64,000 nt of DNA from Verrucomicrobiia bacterium (GCA_036405135.1 DASWYF010000020.1:354000-417999), one strand, 5' to 3'; positions 25,315 through 33,759 are shown, numbered from the stretch's first letter. Program-made: numbers and translations. Notes: generated from the letters alone by a model not told the origin.

Positions 25315-27540
25315 ATGTACCGCCGTCTTCAGACATTGCTATGCGCCTCCGCATTCGCCGGGCTGTTGTTCCCGGTCACGGGTCAGGCTGTGGAAGTGTC
25401 GTTTGAGCGGGATGTGATGGCGGCGATCACCAAGACCGGTTGCAACATAGGCGGCTGTCATGGCAACCAATCTGGCAAAGCCAGCTTCAAACTTTCGCTG
25501 TGGGGAAGCGATCCGGATTACGACTACGATGCTCTGACCCGCGATTTCTTCGGGCGTCGTATCGATTCATTCAATCCCGATCAAAGCCTCCTCTTGTTGA
25601 AAGGTTCTGCGTCGCTCGCACATGAGGGCGGTCAACGCTTCACCAAGGACTCGCTGGAATACAAAGTCATCCGCGACTGGATTGCTGCTGGTGCCAAACG
25701 TGATCCGACGAATGCCCCCAAGGTGGTGAAGCTGGACGTCACACCGTTGGAGCGCATCCTCATCGCGCCGGACAAAAGTTTTAACATCAAGGCAACCGCG
25801 ACTTTCTCCGATGGCACAACGCGTGATGTTACGCGCATCGCGACTTATGCGCCTGCTTCGCCGAAGGCGGCGGTGAGCATTGATGGCAAAGTAGAGCTGC
25901 AGAATGACGGCGAGACATCCGTGCTCGTGCGGTATCTGAACCAGCATGTGTCCGTCCGCACGGCGAGCCTGCCGAACCGGCCTTTCAAGTGGCAGAATCC
26001 CACGGCTTACAATTACGTGGATCGCCACATCTTCACCAAGCTCCAGAAGATGCGGGTGAATGCTTCGGCTGTATCTGCGGATCACGAATTCATCCGGCGC
26101 GCGTATCTGGACCTGCACGGCTTGCTGCCCACGGCGGAGCAAGCGCGTCAGTTTGTGGCGGATAAAGATCCGCAGAAGCGCAGCAAGCTCATTGATCGTC
26201 TGCTCGAACAGCCGGAGTATGCGGATTTCTGGGCGTTGAAATGGTCTGACTTGTTACGCAACGAAGAAAAGTCGCTCGATCGCAAGGGCGTGCAATCCCT
26301 GCACGCGTGGATTCGCCAGAGCTTCGCGGAGAACAAACCGCTCGACCAGTTCGCACGTGAACTGGTTTCCGCGCGCGGCAGCACGTATGCGAATCCGCCA
26401 GCGAACTATTATCGCGCCAGCCGCGATGCCTCCACACGTGCCGAGACGACCGCACAGCTCTTCCTCGGCAGCCGGCTCTCCTGTGCGCGTTGTCACAATC
26501 ATCCTTTCGAGCGCTGGACGCAGGATGATTACTACGATTGGGCCGGCCTGTTCGCACGCATCGATTACAAGATCATCGAGAATAAACGTCGCGACCGCAG
26601 TGACTTGAACGAGTTTGTGGGTGAGCAGATCGTGTTCTTCAACGAGAGGGGTGAAGTGAAGAACGCGCGCACAGGCAATGACGCCAAACCACGTTTCCTC
26701 GGCATGACGAAGTCCACCGTGGCGCTTGAGGATGATCGCCTCGCGGCCTTGGGCGACTGGCTCGCCTCGCCGAAGAACGAGATGTTTGTGCGCGCGCAGG
26801 TGAACCGCATCTGGTTCCATCTCATGGGCCGCGGCATCGTGGATCCCGTGGATGATTTCAGCGTGAACAATCTGCCAAGCCATCCGGAATTGCTCGATGC
26901 ACTCTCGGCGGATTTTGTGAAGAACAAGTTCGATGTGAAGCAGCTCATCCGCACAATCATGAATTCGCGGAGCTACCAGATCTCCTCCACGCCGAATGAA
27001 TCGAACGCGGATGATGTGGTCAACTATTCACGCAACATCCCGCGCCGCATGCAGGCGGAGTTGATCCTGGATGCCGCCGCGCAATTGACCGGCACGACTT
27101 TGCGCTTCAATGGCTATCCGGAAGGCACTCGCGCCACGCAGATCCCCGGCGTTGAAGCCGTGCGTCGTCGTGATGCCAAGAGCGGTTCCGGTGAAGAGAA
27201 CTTCCTGCAGACCTTCGGCAAGCCGCCGCGCCTCATTTCCACCGAGTGCGAGCGTTCGAACGACACCACGATGGGGCAGGCATTCCAACTCATCAGCGGG
27301 CCCTTGCTGAACGGCTTCATCAGCCGCGAGAACAACCGCATCGATACACTCATCAAAGCGGGCAAGACCAACGAGCAGATCATCGATGAACTCTTCTGGA
27401 CCGCCACGAGCCGTGCCCCGGGCAGGGATGAGATGGGGATGACAATGACACATCTCAAGGAGGAGCCGGATCGTCGCAAAGCTTTGGAGGATGTGCTCTG
27501 GGCTCTCCTGAATGCAAAGGAGTTCGTGTTGCGGTATTGA
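25315..27540 (+). CDS. DUF1549/DUF1553 (PSD1-type) exported protein with Ig-like domain, unpaired
   Basis: The 741-residue protein has a signal peptide (residues 1-25) and a degenerate cytochrome-like start TGCNIGGCHGNQSGK with Cys43, Cys48 and His49 in C-x4-CH spacing. A bacterial Ig-like (BIG2) segment lies near residues 140-215 (DKSFNIKATATFSDGTTRDV), followed by the DUF1549 and DUF1553 domains with SCARCHNHPFERW (a CxxCH motif), SKLIDRLLEQPEYADFWA, QVNRIWFHLMGRGIVDPVDD and ECERSNDTTMGQAFQLISGP. PSD1 proteins are abundant in planctomycetes and verrucomicrobia and are thought to be periplasmic, perhaps haem-binding proteins tied to carbohydrate breakdown; the function is unproven. Unlike the other two in this window, it has no DUF1501 partner next to it. 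Confidence 0.93.
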   Translation: MYRRLQTLLCASAFAGLLFPVTGQAVEVSFERDVMAAITKTGCNIGGCHGNQSGKASFKLSLWGSDPDYDYDALTRDFFGRRIDSFNPDQSLLLLKGSASLAHEGGQRFTKDSLEYKVIRDWIAAGAKRDPTNAPKVVKLDVTPLERILIAPDKSFNIKATATFSDGTTRDVTRIATYAPASPKAAVSIDGKVELQNDGETSVLVRYLNQHVSVRTASLPNRPFKWQNPTAYNYVDRHIFTKLQKMRVNASAVSADHEFIRRAYLDLHGLLPTAEQARQFVADKDPQKRSKLIDRLLEQPEYADFWALKWSDLLRNEEKSLDRKGVQSLHAWIRQSFAENKPLDQFARELVSARGSTYANPPANYYRASRDASTRAETTAQLFLGSRLSCARCHNHPFERWTQDDYYDWAGLFARIDYKIIENKRRDRSDLNEFVGEQIVFFNERGEVKNARTGNDAKPRFLGMTKSTVALEDDRLAALGDWLASPKNEMFVRAQVNRIWFHLMGRGIVDPVDDFSVNNLPSHPELLDALSADFVKNKFDVKQLIRTIMNSRSYQISSTPNESNADDVVNYSRNIPRRMQAELILDAAAQLTGTTLRFNGYPEGTRATQIPGVEAVRRRDAKSGSGEENFLQTFGKPPRLISTECERSNDTTMGQAFQLISGPLLNGFISRENNRIDTLIKAGKTNEQIIDELFWTATSRAPGRDEMGMTMTHLKEEPDRRKALEDVLWALLNAKEFVLRY

Positions 27541-27602
27541 GCTATTTCATCGGCTCCACCTTCATCATTGCCCTCCCGTCCTATTCGCCTACTTTTGACC
27601 CA

Positions 27603-28394
27603 GTGAAACTCCTGTTTATCGGTGACATCGTGGGCGAGCCCGGACGGCGCGCCGTGGCTAAACTTCTGCCCAAGCTCAAGGCGGACCATCGTCTCGATGT
27701 CGTCATCGCCAATGGTGAGAACTCCGCCGGCGGCGCAGGCATCACCCCCGGCACCGCAGAAGAAATCTTCGCTGCTGGCGTGGACGTCATCACCTGCGGC
27801 GATCACCTCTGGGACCAGAAAGAAGTGAACCAACTCCTGCTCCAGGAACCTCGTTTTGTGCGTCCACTTAACTATCCACCGGGCACGATTGGCCAAGGCA
27901 GCACCCTGTTGCAAAAAGACGGCCTCCCCCTTCTCGGCGTAGTGAACGTGCAAGGCCGCACCTTCATGGCCGCGCTGGAGAATCCCTTCACCACCATGCG
28001 CGCGGAAGTGAACAAACTCCGCCGCAGCACGCACCTTATCTTCGTGGATATTCACGCCGAAGCCACCTCGGAAAAGATCGCCATGGGCCGTTACCTGGAT
28101 GGCGATGTCAGCGCCGTCGTCGGCACCCACACCCACGTGCAGACCGCTGATGAACAGATATTCCCCGGCGGCACCGCCTATCTCAGCGATGCCGGTTTCA
28201 CCGGTCCGCAAGAAAGTGTGCTGGGGCGCAACATCGAGCCTGTTATCCAACGCTTCCTGACGCTCACCCCGCAACGCTTCGGCATCGCCACCGAGCGTAT
28301 CGCCCTGCAAGGCGTCATCATCGATATCGATGACAATTCAGGCCACGCCAAGAGCATCAAGCGCGTGAACGAGATGTTGCCTGCCCACGGCTGA
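27603..28394 (+). CDS. YmdB-type metallophosphoesterase (TIGR00282 family)
   Basis: The 263-residue protein starts with GTG at 27603 (KLLFIGDIVGEPGRR), which is the family N-terminus. The frame itself is open from a TTG that overlaps the previous stop. Metal-binding motifs are GDIVG, IANGENSAGG, TCGDHLWDQ, DIHAEATSEK and VGTHTHVQTADE. YmdB of Bacillus is a 2',3'-cyclic nucleotide phosphodiesterase affecting biofilm and sporulation decisions. The in vivo substrate here is unknown. It starts 62 bp after the PSD1 gene and is followed by the pseudopilin-like genes. Confidence 0.93.
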   Translation: MKLLFIGDIVGEPGRRAVAKLLPKLKADHRLDVVIANGENSAGGAGITPGTAEEIFAAGVDVITCGDHLWDQKEVNQLLLQEPRFVRPLNYPPGTIGQGSTLLQKDGLPLLGVVNVQGRTFMAALENPFTTMRAEVNKLRRSTHLIFVDIHAEATSEKIAMGRYLDGDVSAVVGTHTHVQTADEQIFPGGTAYLSDAGFTGPQESVLGRNIEPVIQRFLTLTPQRFGIATERIALQGVIIDIDDNSGHAKSIKRVNEMLPAHG

Positions 28395-28420
28395 CGGTCT
28401 TTGTCATCGTCATCGGACTC

Positions 28421-28702
28421 ATGATTTCCATCACGATTCCCGTGATGCGACCCGCTCGCACCGCCAGATCCAAGAACGCGTGTGAAACAAACTTGGAGCA
28501 GATTCAAGACGCCATCCGTTCATGGTCCATGTCGGAAAAGAAATCGCCGACCGACAAGGTGGTTATAGAGAGCGTGGTAAAGTCATTGCGTGGAGGAATG
28601 CTTCCGAAATGTCCCGCTGGCGGCAGCTATGAGGTGCTTCAGGTTAAAGACCAACCCACCTGCACATTGGCATCCACACTGGGCCACAGTATTCATAAAT
28701 AG
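28421..28702 (+). CDS. Pseudopilin-like small protein 1 (shortened N-terminus)
   Basis: This 93-residue protein belongs to the same family as the two following genes: CETNLEQIQDAIRSWSM, then LRGGMLPKCPAGGSYEV and PTCTLASTLGHSIHK. Such proteins are known in verrucomicrobia, usually with a prepilin-type helix; here only a short helix (MISITIPVMRPARTARSK) remains. In-frame hydrophobic codons extend upstream (TVFVIVIGL) into the end of the YmdB-type gene without a standard start codon, so the true start may lie there or the gene may be degraded. The prepilin GFTLxE site is absent. The gene is probably the most eroded copy of a tandem triplication. Confidence 0.65.
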   Translation: MISITIPVMRPARTARSKNACETNLEQIQDAIRSWSMSEKKSPTDKVVIESVVKSLRGGMLPKCPAGGSYEVLQVKDQPTCTLASTLGHSIHK

Positions 28703-28883
28703 CAGGTCGGATTTGATTGCTTTGATCGCAAAGCAGATGTAGCAAACACTCATCGCTTGCGGAGCGATAAAGTCAGTCGGGCGTGGAGGCCCATATTTTC
28801 CCTTGATGATTTACTGAGCATGTCTGCTCTGGTTGCCGCCACGTCTTCTCAATCACATCAAAAGAAGCGAAGTAATCATTATC

Positions 28884-29216
28884 ATGTTCACTCCATGGGC
28901 AAGATGGGCGTTGGTCATTTTGACGGTCGCGATACTAACCGCGATCGCGCTCCCGAATTTTGTGAAAGCCAGAACCAATGTTAACAGGCCATCCTGTGTG
29001 GCGAATTTGAAGCAGATCGATGGTGCCATCCAGCAATGGGCTTTGGAAAACAAGAAGGAGGACAAAGATGCGCCGGATCTGAATGCGGCGGCGTGCTATC
29101 TGAAAGGTGGCGTGCTGCCCATATGTCCTAAGGGCGGCACCTACCGTGCCGGAGCCACAGTGATGGCCCCGCCGACCTGTTCCAAGGCAAACACCTTGGG
29201 ACATTCACTGCCATAA
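28884..29216 (+). CDS. Pseudopilin-like small protein 2
   Basis: The 110-residue protein begins with an N-terminal helix (WARWALVILTVAILTAIALP), followed by the pilin-like globular part SCVANLKQIDGAIQQWALEN, YLKGGVLPICPKGGTYRAG and PPTCSKANTLGHSLP. This is the best preserved copy of the three. The Gly-Phe-Thr prepilin processing site is missing, so it is probably an anchored minor pseudopilin or an exported derivative. A start at 28833 is possible, but those residues are hydrophilic and unlike the family. The function of the family is not known; the conserved cysteines could form a disulfide in the periplasm. Confidence 0.8.
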   Translation: MFTPWARWALVILTVAILTAIALPNFVKARTNVNRPSCVANLKQIDGAIQQWALENKKEDKDAPDLNAAACYLKGGVLPICPKGGTYRAGATVMAPPTCSKANTLGHSLP

Positions 29217-29227
29217 GCGAGAAACGT

Positions 29228-29566
29228 GTGAAACTGAAACGCGGCCATTGGGCTTGGGATGTCTCCGGACTGCTGCTCGTAGCGGCGTTATTCTACGCCA
29301 TCGCCGCTCCTAATGTGGTGCGGAAAGGACCCGCTCCCAAGAGCGCCTGCATCGCCAATTTGAAGCAGATTGATGGAGCCATCCAGCAATGGGCGATCGA
29401 TAACAAATTGCCGGACACAGCGAAACCAGATTGGAATGCTGCGATGAAATACCTCAAGAACGGCAAACCACGACCGTGTCTCGAAGGCGGTGTCTATGCT
29501 CCGGGTAAAACGGTCGCCGACGTGCCAACTTGCAGCAAGGGCAGGGAACTCGGCCACACCCTCTAG
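29228..29566 (+). CDS. Pseudopilin-like small protein 3
   Basis: The 112-residue protein starts with GTG at 29228 and follows copy 2 after 11 bp, which indicates co-translation. It has a single N-terminal helix (WDVSGLLLVAALFYAIAAPN), then ACIANLKQIDGAIQQWAIDN, YLKNGKPRPCLEGGVYAPG and VPTCSKGRELGHTL, aligning with copies 1 and 2 over the whole globular part. It lacks the prepilin peptidase motif. The three genes diverge strongly in the helix and less in the globular part, as expected for old tandem duplicates that kept their extracytoplasmic domain under selection. Confidence 0.8.
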   Translation: MKLKRGHWAWDVSGLLLVAALFYAIAAPNVVRKGPAPKSACIANLKQIDGAIQQWAIDNKLPDTAKPDWNAAMKYLKNGKPRPCLEGGVYAPGKTVADVPTCSKGRELGHTL

Positions 29567-29783
29567 GAGCGTGTCTCCGACCTGCAGTAATATCCACTTA
29601 CAAACCCGGCCTCTGAACTGAACGGTATTCCCAAAACATCCCGCGGCCCTTCCTAGGCCTAACGGGCCAGAACATAAATCCATCATGCTGTAATGTTCCC
29701 TCCCCTCCTGCGTCTTTTCAGACAGTTGCGGGCTAAACCCCGCCAAAATTTGTTTGAGCAAAAAGCCCGATTGAGGTGTATAT

Positions 29784-30149
29784 ATGAATCAGAGAGTTAT
29801 GCGTAACGCATTCGCCATCGTTTTCAGCCTGCTGCTGGTCTTGGGCCAGTGGACGGGCGCGATGCCGTCTGCCCCTCAGCGCCTCGCTGATGCCTGCGAG
29901 GATTGTTCCTGCAAAGCCGTAAGCTGCTGCATCGCTCCCGCAAGCACTCCGGCCCCGACCAATCCTGCGGCGCCGACTCCTTCCACCCGCGTCACTGAGC
30001 AGCAACAACTCGTCGCCGCGCTGGAAACCGCCGTCATCTTGCTGACTGCTCCCGTTCCCGCCCCGCGCGTGACCGGTCCGATCCATACCGTTGATTTTTC
30101 CATCTCCGCCGTTCCGCTCTACTGCTGGAACTGCACGCTTCTGATCTGA
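29784..30149 (+). CDS. Cys-rich exported small protein upstream of the metal-efflux operon
   Basis: The 121-residue protein has a signal peptide (RNAFAIVFSLLLVLGQWTGA), then a cysteine cluster DACEDCSCKAVSCC and a Pro/Ala/Thr-rich linker, ending YCWNCTLLI. The spacing CxxCxC plus CC is typical of soft-metal binding. A good Shine-Dalgarno site (GAGGTG, 29773-29778) lies 5 bp before the ATG. It precedes the outer-membrane factor of a Cu/Ag-type RND operon by 165 bp on the same strand. A role as periplasmic metal scavenger or sensor is an inference; no family was recognised. Confidence 0.75.
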   Translation: MNQRVMRNAFAIVFSLLLVLGQWTGAMPSAPQRLADACEDCSCKAVSCCIAPASTPAPTNPAAPTPSTRVTEQQQLVAALETAVILLTAPVPAPRVTGPIHTVDFSISAVPLYCWNCTLLI

Positions 30150-30314
30150 GATTCCTCCGCGCGCACGTGAAGTGTCTTCACGCCTCGCGCATTTCCTGAC
30201 TCACAGCGCGTATTGCTACGCGCCCATCGGCCTGCGGCATCGTTCTGCCCTTTAGCCAGTGAATCAATCCCATAACCACCCGCCCTGACCGGGTGAAGTG
30301 TCAGCCGGAATCTC

Positions 30315-31832
30315 ATGAAAACGTCCGTAAACCATTTAAGCGCAGTCGAATCGTCCATACCAAGCATGGTAGGGCGAGACTCCGTCGAGCTCTTGCCAAA
30401 CCTCAGCGCTCGCGAAAACCCATTGAGTTGCTCTGGCAACAATACCAGCGTTCATACCCCAATCGCTGTTAGGGCCGGACGCGCCCTACCTTTGGCGCTC
30501 TTGGCCTTGTCAGCTTTGCTGATATCCAACAAACAAGGTATCGCGTCGGAAAACACCAATACCATCCCCCTAACCTCCACCTACATCACCACCCTCGCCG
30601 AGCAGATGCGCACGAATCATCCCGCGCTTCAAGCCGCCGGGAAACGCATCGAATCCACGCAGGCAAACGCCGCCTCCGTCCGCTCTTGGTCTGATCCCAC
30701 GTTCACCGCTGGCGGTATGGCGGCGAGCAAATCCATGCGCGCCGATGACGGCGATTTCTTCTACGGTGTGGAACAAAAACTGCCCGTTTTCGGCAAAGAA
30801 AAACAGGAACGCAAAGCCGCCTCCGCCAGCATCGCTGTCGGTGAACTCGAACAGGAAGCTGCCTTTCAAGTGCTTCGTCGTGATCTTGCGAAAACGCTCT
30901 TCGATACCGCTTACGCATCCCGTGCCGTACGCGTCGCGCAAGAAGACATCGAATGGTTGAAATCCTTGGAACAATCCGTTGAGGCTCAATATGGCTTCGG
31001 CAATGCGACGCAGGCCGATGTCCTCCGCGTGCAGAACGAACTCGCCAAACGTCGTGAAGACTTGAAGACCACACAGCAGACACTTGATCACGCCATCTTC
31101 ACGCTGAACCGTTTCCTGAATCTCCCGCTCACGAACGCGGGGCCCCATCTCACGCTGCCCGAGCTCGCCAAACCTATCGTCTACAACGAACGGCTTGCCC
31201 GTCTCGCCGTGAAGCACGAGCCGCAATTGCGTGTGATGCGCCAGCAACTCGGTGTAGCGGATGAAGAGATCGCGCTCGCGAAAATGCGTCGTCGCCCTGA
31301 CTTGGGCGTGGGTCTGCAAGGCCGTAATTACACTGGTACCGGTGAATTTCGTTCCGGCGAGATCATGGTCTCGCTCTCACTCCCTTGGTTCAACCGCGAG
31401 CGCTATCGTCAAGACGTCATCCGCGAAGAAAAGAAGAAGGAAGCCTTGGAAAAAGAGGTGAACGACAAGGAACTTGGTGTGCGGCAGGAGATCCACGAAC
31501 TCGTTCTGCGCATCGATGCCGCACACCGCGAAGCCTTGCTCTATCAGGACAATATCATCCCGCGCACGAAGCAGATGATCGAGAGCATGTATGCCACTTG
31601 GCAGACCAGCGCGGGTCCGCTGCGCGATTTGCTTGATGCCCGCCGCATGCTCCTCGATGCCGAACTGAGCCGCGCCAAGGCCATTACCGCCCAATATCAA
31701 GCCATGGCCGAACTCATCCTCTGCTGCGGCCTCGGAGATTTTGAATCCCTCGAAATGCTCGGCACCAACGTGCTGCCGGATTCCAGCCGGCAGTCCGAGC
31801 GCCCTCGCAATGCAACGGAGCCATCAAACTAA
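30315..31832 (+). CDS. Outer-membrane efflux factor (TolC/CusC-like)
   Basis: The 505-residue protein belongs to the outer-membrane efflux (OEP) family. It has two long alpha-helical hairpin domains with conserved TDVLRVQNELAKR-like text (QADVLRVQNELAKRREDLKT) and repeated coiled-coil stretches, and it would form the trimeric exit duct of the RND pump encoded next. The hydrophobic signal (LPLALLALSALLI) lies about 57 residues in, because the first part is encoded partly by the repeat element at 30366-30490; a downstream start is therefore possible. It lies 23 bp upstream of the membrane-fusion gene. No lipoprotein cysteine is apparent at the predicted cleavage site. Confidence 0.92.
   Translation: MKTSVNHLSAVESSIPSMVGRDSVELLPNLSARENPLSCSGNNTSVHTPIAVRAGRALPLALLALSALLISNKQGIASENTNTIPLTSTYITTLAEQMRTNHPALQAAGKRIESTQANAASVRSWSDPTFTAGGMAASKSMRADDGDFFYGVEQKLPVFGKEKQERKAASASIAVGELEQEAAFQVLRRDLAKTLFDTAYASRAVRVAQEDIEWLKSLEQSVEAQYGFGNATQADVLRVQNELAKRREDLKTTQQTLDHAIFTLNRFLNLPLTNAGPHLTLPELAKPIVYNERLARLAVKHEPQLRVMRQQLGVADEEIALAKMRRRPDLGVGLQGRNYTGTGEFRSGEIMVSLSLPWFNRERYRQDVIREEKKKEALEKEVNDKELGVRQEIHELVLRIDAAHREALLYQDNIIPRTKQMIESMYATWQTSAGPLRDLLDARRMLLDAELSRAKAITAQYQAMAELILCCGLGDFESLEMLGTNVLPDSSRQSERPRNATEPSN
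30366..30490. repeat. Inverted-repeat element overlapping the 5' end of the efflux gene
   Basis: GGTAGGGCG (30368-30376) and CGCCCTACC (30482-30490) are perfect inverted 9-mers. The left end continues AGACTCCGTCGAGCTC and the right end reads GTTAGGGCCGGACGCG. The left end resembles a GTAG-type REP head. Because it lies inside the reading frame of the outer-membrane factor, it adds about 40 unusual residues ahead of the signal peptide. Confidence 0.5.
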
Positions 31833-31855
31833 AACCGTTGAAACAAAATATTTCC

Positions 31856-33622
31856 ATGAAAGCCACCACCTTCATCCTGATCGTCATCGCCCTCGCGGCG
31901 GCGGCCTTCGGCGGCTATTACGTCGCCGCCAAGAAGCACGCGCCCTCCGCCGGTGCTGAATCCTCCGGGCGCAAAGTCGCCTTCTACCAGAGCGCAATGC
32001 ATCCGTGGATCAAGTCTGACAAACCCGGCAAATGCACCATCTGTGGCATGGACCTCACGCCCGTGTATGAAGGCGAGAAGGGTCTGGAATCGCAAGCAGG
32101 CATCGTATCGCTCGGTTCGAACACCATTCAGGTCATCAACGTGCAGACCACGCCCGCCACGCGCCAGCCTTTGACGCGCTCCTTCCGTTTCGCTGGCACG
32201 ATCGATGACGATGATTCCAAGCATCGCGTGCTTTCCGCTTATGTGAAAGGCCGCGTGGATGAACTCTTCGTGAACTTCATCGGTGCTGAAGTCACCGAAG
32301 GTCAACCGCTCGCACGTATTTACAGCCCCGCATTGCTCGCTGCTGAACGCGAATACGCCAGCCTCCTGCGCAATCCACGCACAGGTGAGGATGCGCAACG
32401 CCTCGCCAGCATCGCACGCCTGCGACTCACGCAGTTCGGCTTGAACGAGAAACAGATCAGCGCACTCACGAACAAATCGCCCGAGGATATCCACACGGAG
32501 ATTCTCGCGCCCATCACCGGCACCGTCGTGTCACGGAAAGTCTACGCGGGCCAGTATGTGAACGATGGCGATCCGCTGTTCGAGATCGCCGATTTCTCGA
32601 AGATGTGGCTGCTCTTTGATGCTTATGAGCAAGACCTCGCGTGGCTGAAGATCGGCCAGGAAGTGGAGATCACCACACCTTCCATCCCGAACAAGGTGTT
32701 CAAGGCTGCCATCTCGTTCATCGATCCGAACATCAACATGATGACCCGCAGCACCAAAGTGCGCGTGGAGATCCCCAATCCGGTCCTCGAGATCGATGGC
32801 GTGAAACGTCGCGAGATTTCGCACCGCCTCTACGCCGAGGCCCGCGTGAAGGTGGATTCCACACCCGCACTTGTCGTGCCACGTTCCGCCGTGCTCATGG
32901 CGGAGAGCGGCAAGGCTGTGCTCTATGTGGATAAAGGCGGCGGCGCGTATGAACAACGCACCGTGAAGCTGGGTCGCGCCGCCGATGGCGTCTGGGAAAT
33001 TCTCGACGGCCTCAAAGAAGGCGAAGCCATCGTCACGCAAGGCAACTTGCTCATCGACGCCCAAGCACAACTCAACGCGGGTGTGAACACCGCCGCCACT
33101 CACGATCACGATCAGACTGAAACGAAAGCGAAACAACCTGCGACACCGAGCGTCAACTTGCCTGCGCTCACACCGGAGCAATCTGGTGCGGTCACTGATT
33201 ACCTTAAACTCGCTGATGCTATTACCGCTGCCTTGGCCGCAGACAATCTCGCTGAGTTCAACACGCAAGCCGCGAAGACTCACGCCGCCACGCTAGCGTT
33301 TGCCAAAGCATTCGCGATGGATAGCCCATGGCGCAAGCTCATCGACCCGATTGAAAAGAGCGGGCACCTCACGAACGCCAACGATCTCGCAGGAGCGCGA
33401 AAAGTATTTCATCCCTTCAGCGTGGCCGTAGTGGATATGACCCAGGCCTTGCGCCGTCAGGAAAGCGCCTTCAAGCAGTTGAAGGTTTTCCGCTGCCCGA
33501 TGACGAAGGACGCCTTCGAAGGCGCACCTCGCACGGCTGACTGGATCCAACTCAGCCCCACCTTACGCAACCCCTATTTCGGCGCCGAGATGCTCGAATG
33601 CGGCGTGGAGGTGAAGCCGTGA
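31856..33622 (+). CDS. cusB: CusB-like periplasmic adaptor with N-terminal metal-binding and C-terminal DUF3347 domains
   Basis: The 588-residue protein has a membrane anchor (residues 4-24) and a heavy-metal-binding domain (YQSAMHPWIKSDKPGKCTIC plus GMDLTPVYEG). The membrane-fusion core follows, with GRVDELFVNFIGAEVTEGQPL, TGTVVSRKVYAGQYVNDGDPL and VVPRSAVLMAESGKAVLYV read in part. From about residue 438 an extra domain resembles DUF3347 (LTPEQSGAVTDYLKLADAI, RCPMTKDAFEG, NPYFGAEMLECG) with Cys/Met ligands. Such domains occur separately as copper-binding periplasmic proteins; here one is fused to the adaptor. The start is the ATG at 31856, with a TTG at 31838 as alternative. Copper or silver export is the likely job. 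Confidence 0.93.
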   Translation: MKATTFILIVIALAAAAFGGYYVAAKKHAPSAGAESSGRKVAFYQSAMHPWIKSDKPGKCTICGMDLTPVYEGEKGLESQAGIVSLGSNTIQVINVQTTPATRQPLTRSFRFAGTIDDDDSKHRVLSAYVKGRVDELFVNFIGAEVTEGQPLARIYSPALLAAEREYASLLRNPRTGEDAQRLASIARLRLTQFGLNEKQISALTNKSPEDIHTEILAPITGTVVSRKVYAGQYVNDGDPLFEIADFSKMWLLFDAYEQDLAWLKIGQEVEITTPSIPNKVFKAAISFIDPNINMMTRSTKVRVEIPNPVLEIDGVKRREISHRLYAEARVKVDSTPALVVPRSAVLMAESGKAVLYVDKGGGAYEQRTVKLGRAADGVWEILDGLKEGEAIVTQGNLLIDAQAQLNAGVNTAATHDHDQTETKAKQPATPSVNLPALTPEQSGAVTDYLKLADAITAALAADNLAEFNTQAAKTHAATLAFAKAFAMDSPWRKLIDPIEKSGHLTNANDLAGARKVFHPFSVAVVDMTQALRRQESAFKQLKVFRCPMTKDAFEGAPRTADWIQLSPTLRNPYFGAEMLECGVEVKP

Positions 33623-33628
33623 ATGCTA

Positions 33629-33759
33629 GCCACAAAAACGGAGCGCGACTCTCCGAGTCGCAGCAATTCCAAAACAGGCAGGAGATGTCGAATTCTTTCG
33701 AAGGCCGCATGGTAATCGGGCGTTGCTGCGGGTCGGAGACCCGCGCTCCTTTTCGTGGC
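33629..33759. repeat. Long inverted repeat (REP-like pair) between adaptor and pump genes
   Basis: Two arms of about 38 bp (33629-33666 and 33722-33759) are inverted copies of each other. Each arm contains its own hairpin. The left one is GCGACT/AGTCGC; the right one is GCGGGTC GGA GACCCGC. The stem bases differ in a compensatory way, which supports an RNA or DNA hairpin. The right-arm sequence recurs at 51188-51239 upstream of aroB. Confidence 0.8.

Noticed and set aside
28757..28984. 75-codon frame between pseudopilin-like genes 1 and 2
   Set aside because: It overlaps gene 2 in another frame and lacks any similarity to the family or a hydrophobic helix.
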